Shown here: one piece after another, positions 31,140 through 37,403 of the stretch | Layout of the letters: every line of letters starts with the position of its first letter | How positions within the stretch are numbered: the stretch's first letter is position 1 | Assembly: GCA_026396805.1 (NCBI GenBank) | Contig: JAPLVZ010000010.1 | Coordinates: 1-37,403, forward strand | Direction of reading: 5' to 3' | Length of the DNA: 37,403 nucleotides | Source: Candidatus Falkowiibacteriota bacterium | Lineage (GTDB): Bacteria > Patescibacteriota > Patescibacteriia > Patescibacteriales > UBA12465 | The notes under the pieces: generated by a model | Told to the model about the DNA's origin: nothing | What the model saw: only the letters and a program-made list of their open reading frames with translations | The model's database searches: none | Translations under genes and position numbers: made by a program

Positions 31140-31198
31140 CGGCAGGACCATGGCCTTTGAAGCCATTTATCCTGGTTCGAATCCAGGTCCCGCAGCCA
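31125..31198 (+). tRNA. tRNA-Gln (anticodon TTG), CCA encoded
   Basis: Acceptor TGCGGGA/TCCCGCA, discriminator G, encoded CCA (31196-31198). Anticodon stem ATGGC/GCCAT encloses CTTTGAA, giving TTG (reads CAA). T-arm CCTGGTTCGAATCCAGG. Its 5' end overlaps the preceding ORF by 15 nt. Unlike the two other tRNA genes here it encodes CCA. It marks the left side of the AT-rich defence island. Confidence 0.93.
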
Positions 31199-31266
31199 AC
31201 ACATTTTTCGTGTGGGTGACCGACACACGTCAAATTAGCGCTAAAATTCAATATTTAAGGCAAGAG

Positions 31267-31291
31267 ACACCTCGTAAAAGAGGTGTTTTTT
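31267..31291 (+). terminator. Terminator after tRNA-Gln
   Basis: ACACCTC (31267-31273) pairs with GAGGTGT (31280-31286) around a GTAAAA loop, followed by a T run. Confidence 0.8.
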
Positions 31292-31364
31292 GCTTTGACT
31301 TTTGCACAAATATGTGGGATTATGAAGGAAAGATAAAGAAAAGATAAAATTTTTCTAAAGAAAA

Positions 31365-31370
31365 TATAAT
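31365..31370 (+). promoter_or_regulatory. Likely -10 element of the SIR2-DUF262-nuclease operon
   Basis: TATAAT 14 nt before ATG 31384 in a very AT-rich leader; no convincing -35 at the right distance. An alternative TTGACT (31295-31300) with GATTAT (31318-31323) lies further upstream. Confidence 0.4.
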
Positions 31371-31383
31371 AAATATATTTAGT

Positions 31384-32376
31384 ATGCGTGCAGAAGCACC
31401 GAAAAAAATAGTGTATTTATTTGGAGCTGGAGCTACGCATGCTGAATTAGCTAATTTAGCAAAAGATCCACTCTCCGAGGCTTTTAAAAAAAAGAAAGGA
31501 CTATTGATAAGTGATGTTTCTAGTAGAGTAATGGCTCAGGCTGTTAATAAAAGTAGTTATTTGAAAGATATAATCATGGTTTCCTCAACAAGTGGATCAT
31601 TAAATATCGAATTATTTATTAGTCTCATTGAGAATAGCAGAATTTGTAACTGGCAAAAGAAAACAGTATATCTAAAAGGTTTAGTAGAAAAAGATATTAA
31701 AGGAATTATAAAAAAAGAAAAAAGTTCTTTTTATCTGTATAAAGCCTTACTCGATCTCCACAATGATAATGAGTTTAAGAAAAAAGAAAAACTTTTAGGA
31801 CTAATATCTTTAAATTATGATGACGTTTTAGATTTAGCCTATAAAGAAATTTATCGAACAAAACGTCCAAATTATTTTTTTTATCCAAATGATACAGAGG
31901 GAATTCCTTTATTAAAACTGCATGGCTCTTTTAACTGGGATAGAATAAATATAAATGGCAGAAAAAGAAATATTCAGATTATTCCGCTTGGGTCTAATAA
32001 AAGCTATATCCATGCGCCGTATAATTTTATTTGGAATAAGGCTCTGGAAATATTAATAGAATGTGATATTTTACGTATAGTTGGCTGCTCTTTAAGCCAA
32101 AATGATTTTCACTTAATTGATTTATTATTTAAGGCTCATTTAGAGAAAGGCGCCGCATTCGATATAGAAGTTATTGGCCCAGATAAAGTCGGGAGAAATA
32201 TAAAGAACTTTTTGGGGTTTTTTCCAAATGTAAAACCATTAAATGAAATTGAGCAGTCGTTAATCCCTGATGCCAAACCAATAAATCCATTTAAAACATG
32301 GTTAGCAGCTAAAATAAGAAGGGCGTATGGCAGTCGTTTGCCTAAAACAGAATATATTAAAAAAGTCTTAAAATAA
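31384..32376 (+). CDS. SIR2-like domain protein (putative NADase, defence)
   Basis: 330 residues. The Rossmann start is VYLFGAGATHAE (GAGAT at 14-18). Later motifs are ISLNYDDVLDLA (N144, D146), LLKLHGSFNW (H180) and ILRIVGCSLSQNDFHLIDLLF (G234 to D241). The Asn-Tyr-Asp, His-Gly-Ser and GxSLSxxD set is that of bacterial SIR2-like proteins, many of which cleave NAD+ during abortive infection rather than deacetylate. It is the first of three genes spaced 6 nt apart and is AT-rich. The trigger would have to come from a partner, perhaps the DUF262 protein. Predicted soluble. Confidence 0.85.
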   Translation: MRAEAPKKIVYLFGAGATHAELANLAKDPLSEAFKKKKGLLISDVSSRVMAQAVNKSSYLKDIIMVSSTSGSLNIELFISLIENSRICNWQKKTVYLKGLVEKDIKGIIKKEKSSFYLYKALLDLHNDNEFKKKEKLLGLISLNYDDVLDLAYKEIYRTKRPNYFFYPNDTEGIPLLKLHGSFNWDRININGRKRNIQIIPLGSNKSYIHAPYNFIWNKALEILIECDILRIVGCSLSQNDFHLIDLLFKAHLEKGAAFDIEVIGPDKVGRNIKNFLGFFPNVKPLNEIEQSLIPDAKPINPFKTWLAAKIRRAYGSRLPKTEYIKKVLK

Positions 32377-32382
32377 ATTTAT

Positions 32383-33477
32383 ATGGAAAATATCAGTAAG
32401 CCAAAATTAAAAAGAAAAATATTAGGTATACCCGTAGCCAAACTTATAGATGATTGGATTTATAGGATCGATTTAGACGCTGACTATCAGAGAGAAAAAA
32501 TATGGTCTAGAAAGAATCAGGAAGAACTCTTGGATTCAATAATTCAAAATATTGATATACCTAAAATATATTTAGCGGAAGTTAAAAAAGGCGAACAATT
32601 CGATTATGAATGTATCGACGGTAAGCAGAGAATGTCAACGTTATTAAATTTTTTTAAACCAGATGATAACACGGACTCGTTGGTCGTTAGGATCGCTGGC
32701 GAGAAGTATACTTATAAACAATTAAAAAAAGAACTGCCATCTCTAGCTAAAAAAATTGAAGATTTTGAGCTTACTTTTGTTATATATCCTGAGTTAGAAG
32801 ATGAATTTATAAGGCAGATATTTAGTAGACTGCAACTCGGCATCAGACTTAATAGCGGGGAACTATTAAAGATGGATATGGGGTCGATGAGAAATTTTAT
32901 TTATACAGAAATGGGCAAGGATGCTCCGTTTTTTAGAAACACAAAACTTTCTGAAAAAAGGTTTTCTCGACAATTTACTCTAGCTCAGATTTGTATAAAT
33001 TCTTTTAGCTACAATAATAATGGTAGTTTTGTTCGAGCTAGATACGATGATCTAGTAGACTTTTTTAAAGAAAGAAATGATGTATCAAAAAATGATGAAA
33101 ATTTAGCGCGTATCAGAAAGGTGCTAGAAATTATGGACGAAGATTTCGGAGATAACGCGACATCTATATCAAGCAGGGCTATTGCTGTTACGGCGTATTT
33201 ATTTATTGAAAATCTATATACAAAGCAAAATAGATCTCTTATATCGGAATTTGTTAAATTTTATTTACAGTTATTATCAGAAATCAAAAAAAATATAGAA
33301 TTAGTAGGTAAATATAAAAAGCCAGAGAATAGCTTTATTTTAGAAGAATTTCAAAAATATATCTCTCAAGCATCTGTTGAATCAAGTTCCATATTGAGAA
33401 GACATAATTTTATTAGTAAGGCGTTCGAATATTATCTAAATCAAAAGACAAAAGGGGAGATTATTAATAGTAAATAG
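32383..33477 (+). CDS. DUF262 (GmrS-like / ParB-fold) protein
   Basis: 364 residues. The N-terminal DUF262 domain shows LDADYQREKIWSRKNQEELLDSII (Y35-Q-R and W41), PKIYLAEV and the hallmark CIDGKQRMSTLLNFF (D79-G-K-Q-R83). In GmrSD type IV enzymes this fold binds and hydrolyses nucleotides and controls a DUF1524 HNH nuclease. No HNH motif is seen here, so this chain probably supplies sensing or NTPase activity only. It sits between a SIR2-like protein and a restriction endonuclease with 6-nt gaps on both sides. A sensor or regulator role for either neighbour is inference. Confidence 0.88.
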   Translation: MENISKPKLKRKILGIPVAKLIDDWIYRIDLDADYQREKIWSRKNQEELLDSIIQNIDIPKIYLAEVKKGEQFDYECIDGKQRMSTLLNFFKPDDNTDSLVVRIAGEKYTYKQLKKELPSLAKKIEDFELTFVIYPELEDEFIRQIFSRLQLGIRLNSGELLKMDMGSMRNFIYTEMGKDAPFFRNTKLSEKRFSRQFTLAQICINSFSYNNNGSFVRARYDDLVDFFKERNDVSKNDENLARIRKVLEIMDEDFGDNATSISSRAIAVTAYLFIENLYTKQNRSLISEFVKFYLQLLSEIKKNIELVGKYKKPENSFILEEFQKYISQASVESSSILRRHNFISKAFEYYLNQKTKGEIINSK

Positions 33478-33483
33478 GTTTAT

Positions 33484-34368
33484 ATGCATTATAAATTCGT
33501 AAAAAATGCTAAAGATTTGCAAACTACTCAATCCGACATATGTCAGGGGTTTTCCGCTCAAGCTTTACAAAAAATTGATAAAGCGGCTCCATATATAAAA
33601 AGTGCTTTTACTTTGAAAGATGCTATAAACAAAGCAAAGAGTCTCGATGATTTATTGAAAGATGAAAAAATATACGAAGAGCTATCATCTGCTTGTGGTT
33701 TTTCCGATAAAGCAAAATCCCAATTAACCCACCAAGAACTAGTGTTTGCAACTAAACGAGTTTTGAAAAAAATTAATGATAATACAAAAAATAATTTTAA
33801 TGACGAAGTGGTTTTCCGATATTTATTAACTAAAGGTGATTCTTTGGGCGGAAGTATGAGAAACTTAACAGGAGCTAATGCAGGTGTTAAATTAGTTAAT
33901 CTTATATTAAATAATTTAAAAAAGAAAAAGATTTCACCCAAGATTTTTAAAAGTAAAACTGGTAAGATTCAGCAGTTATCTTGGAATAATAGAATATTGT
34001 TATTTGATATTAAGCCTTCAAGAATTGGTAAAAACATAGATTTAATTTTATTAAAAAGTAATAATAAGAGTGATGCAAATTCTTTATTACTTAAAGATGA
34101 TAATTATTTGGCGTGTGGAGAATTAAAGGGGGGGATAGATCCCGCCGGCGCCGATGAACACTGGAAAACCGCCAACAGCGCTTTAAGTCGAATCAGAACT
34201 TCTCTAAAAAAGCAAAAACCGCACCTATTTTTTGTTGGTGCGGCGATTGAGTTTTCCATGGCCGAAGAAATTTATGAACAGTTAAATGATGGTAGATTGT
34301 CTCATGCTGCGAATTTGAATAATGAAGAACAGGTAGATGATTTAGTAAAATGGTTAATTAATTTATAG
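33484..34368 (+). CDS. Type II restriction endonuclease, AvaI/BsoBI family
   Basis: 294 residues. The PD-(D/E)xK core fits D186 in GKNIDLILL and E213-x-K215 in CGELKGGIDPAGADEHWKTA; the last stretch is the best-known conserved block of AvaI/BsoBI enzymes. A second conserved region is GDSLGGSMRNLTGANAG (118-134). AvaI and BsoBI cut CYCGRG, so a related site is expected but not proven. The gene is the third of the SIR2-DUF262-nuclease operon and converges on the methyltransferase; its TAG stop (34366-34368) overlaps the methyltransferase's last codons. Confidence 0.87.
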   Translation: MHYKFVKNAKDLQTTQSDICQGFSAQALQKIDKAAPYIKSAFTLKDAINKAKSLDDLLKDEKIYEELSSACGFSDKAKSQLTHQELVFATKRVLKKINDNTKNNFNDEVVFRYLLTKGDSLGGSMRNLTGANAGVKLVNLILNNLKKKKISPKIFKSKTGKIQQLSWNNRILLFDIKPSRIGKNIDLILLKSNNKSDANSLLLKDDNYLACGELKGGIDPAGADEHWKTANSALSRIRTSLKKQKPHLFFVGAAIEFSMAEEIYEQLNDGRLSHAANLNNEEQVDDLVKWLINL

Positions 34369-35751
34369 TTTTTTCCATAAGTAAACACACTTTCTTAGTT
34401 CTTGTCTCCCATGTTTTCCCATTTGCTGGCTGCTATTTCCTTTACCGGTAGGTAAGACCCAAATTTTCTCAACTTTTAATTTAGCATTCTGAGCTATATC
34501 CGATAGGATTAAGTCTACCGGGATGTTTATTCCAGCGTATCTTACATTATCGTTAACCATAACAAAATAAGCGCCCTTTTTTAGTATTCTTGCTGATTCA
34601 AAGATGATTAATGATAATTCAAAAAAATAATTTTTTACCATCCTCACTATTCCGGGATTATTTAGCGTTTTCTTTATTTTTTCCTGCTCCAAATATTTAA
34701 GTATGTCTTGAAGTACCTTTTGCCCGTTAAAAGCTTTTGAAACATTTCGATATACATTCTTAGAAAAAGATTCTTCTAAATTATTTTTATCTTTATTTTC
34801 AACCGTGCAAGACATCATGTCTTGCCGCATTTTCTTTAAAGATTCTTCGTTGGCGCCCAGTAGAGCCAGCTCTAATGCATAAGTTCTAGTATAGTCATAT
34901 CTATTACAATAAGGCGGGGAAGTCATTAGAATATCAAAAGATTTTGTTTTTAATTTTTTTAAACCTTCTAGGCATGATCCATTGATAGTGTCTATTTTTT
35001 TATTATTTATTTTTATATCAATGTTTGTTTTTTCTATGTCTTCGATTATTTGATTTAGTTTATTAACTATCGCCTCATCGAATTTTTTGATAATACCTTT
35101 ATTGAATGCATTTTTACCTTCGCCACGTCCGGATCGGTAATCCCATCTTAAGTATTGTCCGTCTTTTCTTGTAAAACTTATCTCCTCTAAAATACACAAA
35201 AAAACAAAAATGAGAATTTCCCTTATATCGGGATTCTTCTCTTTATTTGTGGATGTTATGTATTTCCCAATAAAAATTTCAGTATCTTTAGGGAAAGCTC
35301 CTCTAGTAATATTCAGATAGTTAATATCTTGCGCTTTTTTTTCGCTAATCCAGGGTTTATTTATCAGCCATATTTTTAGAGTTTCTAATATTTTTTTTGA
35401 TGAATTTTGTATAATTTTTTTTCTGACCTCAATGATTTTTTGCCCAATTGGTAGAAGTTCTATACCCACAGCATTTATTCCATTTTCATTAGCTACAAAC
35501 AGGGAGGTGCCACTTCCGGCAAATGGATCTATTAAGGCCCCGTTTTTTATATTTAATTTCTTTAAAACATATTCAACCAGAGAAGATGAATAACCTTCTT
35601 TAAATTTATACCAACGATATCCAGCTAAGGCCTTATTAGCTTGAAAACTAACGAGGCTTCTTTTTAAATCTGGGTTAATTTGAATAATACCCTTGAACTT
35701 CTTTTCAAGAGTATTATTATCTTTTTCTATAATACTTAAATCTATAGACAT
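34363..35751 (-). CDS. DNA methyltransferase partner of the AvaI-like endonuclease (probably N4-cytosine)
   Basis: 462 residues. The SAM-binding motif I is LIDPFAGSGTSLF (D75 to T82) followed by AVGIEL. The catalytic motif IV is ILMTSPPYCNRYDYTRTY (TSPPY at 277-281). SPPY favours N4-cytosine over N6-adenine methylation. Motif I precedes motif IV by about 200 residues, an alpha-like order rather than the beta order usual for N4C enzymes; the intervening region may hold the target-recognition part. It presumably protects host sites from the nuclease at 33484. It has its own promoter, so protection need not depend on the nuclease operon. Confidence 0.85.
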   Translation of the reverse strand: MSIDLSIIEKDNNTLEKKFKGIIQINPDLKRSLVSFQANKALAGYRWYKFKEGYSSSLVEYVLKKLNIKNGALIDPFAGSGTSLFVANENGINAVGIELLPIGQKIIEVRKKIIQNSSKKILETLKIWLINKPWISEKKAQDINYLNITRGAFPKDTEIFIGKYITSTNKEKNPDIREILIFVFLCILEEISFTRKDGQYLRWDYRSGRGEGKNAFNKGIIKKFDEAIVNKLNQIIEDIEKTNIDIKINNKKIDTINGSCLEGLKKLKTKSFDILMTSPPYCNRYDYTRTYALELALLGANEESLKKMRQDMMSCTVENKDKNNLEESFSKNVYRNVSKAFNGQKVLQDILKYLEQEKIKKTLNNPGIVRMVKNYFFELSLIIFESARILKKGAYFVMVNDNVRYAGINIPVDLILSDIAQNAKLKVEKIWVLPTGKGNSSQQMGKHGRQELRKCVYLWKKL

Positions 35752-35771
35752 AAATGAAATTTTACTTGATT

Positions 35772-35800
35772 ATTATACCTTTTTTAATAGTATTAATCAA
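35772..35800 (-). promoter_or_regulatory. Methyltransferase promoter
   Basis: Minus strand: TTGATT (35800-35795), 17-bp spacer, TATAAT (35777-35772). The -35 overlaps the TGA stop of the recombinase. Start near 35765, about 14 nt before the ATG at 35751. Confidence 0.7.
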
Positions 35801-37149
35801 TTACTAAAAATGCGTTTATTTTTTATAATTAAAGCTCCTTTTAAATACCCCAAAACCTCTCGTTTTTCAAGGATTAATCCCTCTCTAAGCACATATTTGG
35901 CATAATTGCGTATATCTATATCTTTCTGCTTGTCGAAGTCGACTCCAGCCTTTCCTAATACCCCCTTACTGAACTTATAATACCTCTCATTTTCTTTATT
36001 GAATTGGCGCTTTATACCTAGCATATTTATATCCAACTTATCTATCAATCGGACTAGCTGTTCAACTAATTCTTCTTCTCTAAGATAACCACCTTTGCAG
36101 TCAATATCTTTTGACCGCGCACAGCCGTAATAGACATATCTTTTAACTGAGCCATCGCTCAGTTTTTTAAATTTCTCATCGGCCGTTATCCCTGAGCCGC
36201 AATGTCCGCATTTAATGAGTTTGGTAAAAGCAAATTCTTTACATTCATGCCTTGAGATATTACCCCTTTTTAATCTCTCATTAGCCTCAGTATATAAATC
36301 CTTGGAAATAATTGGATCATAGCCGCCCCTATACCATTTATTACTTTTAACCGGATATTCAAATTCGCCATAGTAAAATGGCTCTCTTATCATCAATTGA
36401 ACCATGCTGATGGTCATGAATTTATCATTTTTCGTCCGGAAATCAGTCTCTTCCTTAAGCCATCTATATATCTTGCGGCAACTAAATTGTTCATGAGCCA
36501 TTTTCTCAAATATTTGTTTAACTATTGGCGCTCGCTTCGGGTCAAGAAATACTTTTTTTTGCCCGTAGTCCGCGTATTTGTCATGTAGATAGCCAATCGG
36601 CGGCCGGCCAGGCCGCCAGCCCTGTTCGCATTTAGCTCTTAATCCTCGTTTTACATTTTCACCTTTATGATCGTTTTCTAATTTAGCTTGAGAACCTAAT
36701 ATCATCAGTAGGAATTTTTCATTGGGGCTATTAGTAAATCTTTGGCCGTGTGTCCTGATTTCTATCAATCTCCCCTGATCCATTAAATCAACAATAGATC
36801 CTAAATCCCCAGCATTGCGACTCAACCTATCCGGCGCCCAGCAAAGGACGCCATTAAATACTCCCTCCCTGATATCGGCTAATAACTGGTTATAGACTGG
36901 CCTTTGTCCAGAGTCTTTGGCCGAATGGCTTTCTTTTCGGATCTCGTTTATTTGGATATTATCCCGAACAGCCATTTCCAGCATTTCCTTGATTTGAGAG
37001 TCTATGGAAAGAGCCTGGCGTTCATCTTCCTCGGAAGATTTGCGGGCATAGAGGCAATATTTCATTTCTGGAGCTAGTACCTCTAAATTAGCCCTGTTGC
37101 GCCCCATAAGAGCCGTTTTAGGCTCTAAGGTTGTAGTCGTCTGGTTCAT
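35797..37149 (-). CDS. Large serine recombinase (site-specific integrase)
   Basis: About 450 residues from ATG 37149; an upstream TTG at 37185 would place a palindromic site inside the gene, so ATG is preferred. The catalytic domain begins YCLYARKSSEEDERQALSIDSQ with Ser38 as probable nucleophile, and continues with CWAPDRLSRN. The Recombinase domain follows (GWRPGRPPIGYLHDKY), then a zinc ribbon (IKCGHCGSGI...YYGCARSKDIDC) and a charged C-terminal region. Large serine recombinases integrate phages and islands at short att sites, usually next to their gene. It is probably the mobility gene of the defence island. Confidence 0.92.
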   Translation of the reverse strand: MNQTTTTLEPKTALMGRNRANLEVLAPEMKYCLYARKSSEEDERQALSIDSQIKEMLEMAVRDNIQINEIRKESHSAKDSGQRPVYNQLLADIREGVFNGVLCWAPDRLSRNAGDLGSIVDLMDQGRLIEIRTHGQRFTNSPNEKFLLMILGSQAKLENDHKGENVKRGLRAKCEQGWRPGRPPIGYLHDKYADYGQKKVFLDPKRAPIVKQIFEKMAHEQFSCRKIYRWLKEETDFRTKNDKFMTISMVQLMIREPFYYGEFEYPVKSNKWYRGGYDPIISKDLYTEANERLKRGNISRHECKEFAFTKLIKCGHCGSGITADEKFKKLSDGSVKRYVYYGCARSKDIDCKGGYLREEELVEQLVRLIDKLDINMLGIKRQFNKENERYYKFSKGVLGKAGVDFDKQKDIDIRNYAKYVLREGLILEKREVLGYLKGALIIKNKRIFSN

Positions 37150-37152
37150 ATA

Positions 37153-37169
37153 GTTGTAATTATTACAAC
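37153..37169. repeat. 17-bp perfect palindrome before the recombinase start
   Basis: GTTGTAAT-T-ATTACAAC, directly upstream of the recombinase ATG (37149), with weaker symmetry continuing outward (CAT/ATG on the flanks). It could be part of the att site of the serine recombinase or an operator for its expression. Confidence 0.6.
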
Positions 37170-37277
37170 CTAATGGATGACGCAATTTAGTAAGGAAGTC
37201 TAGGGCATAGAGTAGACAAACTGTAGGTAACTACCCTTTTACTTTTAGGCCTTTTTAAGGTATCCCGCATTTCACCC

Positions 37278-37403
37278 TCAAGTGCAACACCGCTCTTTTA
37301 AATAAAGTTCGCTGAATACTTCTTGCGGAGTCCGGAAACCCAATCGTTTTCTCGGAGTGTTGTTCATCAGTTCAATAATAGCAGATATTTTTTCATCGGT
37401 GTA
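37278..37403 (-). CDS. IS30-family transposase, C-terminal end (runs off the window)
   Basis: 41 codons and a TGA stop on the minus strand. The sequence YTDEKISAIIELMNNTPRKR is followed by LGFRTPQEVFSEL. The NNTPRKRLGFRTPxEVF block is the characteristic end of IS30-family DDE transposases. The N-terminal part lies beyond the right edge, so whether the element is intact cannot be said. It points towards the recombinase gene, about 130 nt away. Confidence 0.85.
   Translation of the reverse strand, partial: YTDEKISAIIELMNNTPRKRLGFRTPQEVFSELYLKERCCT

Noticed and set aside
37150-37185. TTG 37185 as start of the serine recombinase
   Set aside because: The extra 12 residues (MRHPLGCNNYNY) cover a perfect palindrome and do not look like a conserved N-terminus; ATG 37149 is more likely.

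Overview
The window looks like a chromosomal segment of a Patescibacteria (CPR) genome, probably Parcubacteria-like; this is inferred from gene content, not from a marker tree. The pointers are membrane-anchored proteins with thrombospondin-type-3 calcium repeats, a TraG/VirD4-like ATPase ending in a zinc ribbon of the PVYC-x2-C kind, tRNA genes mostly without encoded CCA, few recognisable Shine-Dalgarno sequences, and near-leaderless promoters. TAA, TAG and TGA all serve as stops, so the standard bacterial code applies.

Layout. 1-3846: a cluster of secreted or membrane-anchored proteins, starting with a truncated Cys-rich protein and including three with TSP3 repeats. 3916-7118: clpP on the minus strand, then secD-secF. 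7207-11449: O-antigen-ligase-like protein with TPRs, GT8 glycosyltransferase, prepilin peptidase. 11463-14055: ftsA-ftsZ with a promoter and a terminator. 14059-16080: an AT-richer pair, an autoinhibited-type Fic protein and an unknown zinc-ribbon protein. 16081-21894: class III (anaerobic) ribonucleotide reductase locus nrdR-nrdD-nrdG. 21943-26282: small membrane protein, TraG-like ATPase, DEDDh exonuclease, frameshifted GT2 glycosyltransferase. 26360-30271: FtsB-like protein, tRNA-Thr and tRNA-Gly on the minus strand, an RlpA-like/D,D-carboxypeptidase fusion, ftsE-ftsX. 30450-37403: an HTH protein overlapping tRNA-Gln, then an AT-rich defence/mobile island: SIR2-like protein, DUF262 protein, AvaI/BsoBI-like endonuclease, DNA methyltransferase, large serine recombinase and the end of an IS30 transposase.

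The most interesting locus is the anaerobic RNR. The nrdD reading frame contains two LAGLIDADG inteins and stops after the C-terminal zinc site, before the glycyl-radical loop. That loop is encoded by a separate 46-codon ORF (21017-21157) with its own good promoter, in the same frame and separated from nrdD by one TAG. Intein 2 appears to start with proline rather than Cys/Ser, with a block-F Cys and a block-G Thr, as in class 3 inteins. Upstream of nrdR the promoter is followed by two NrdR-box-like sequences three helical turns apart, and the preceding AT-rich gap holds two perfect DnaA boxes.

The second notable locus is the island after tRNA-Gln. Three genes spaced 6 nt apart (SIR2-like, DUF262, AvaI-like nuclease) face a methyltransferase whose stop codon overlaps that of the nuclease. 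This suggests a type II restriction-modification pair joined to a possible NAD-depleting or GmrS-like second layer, carried by a serine-integrase element.
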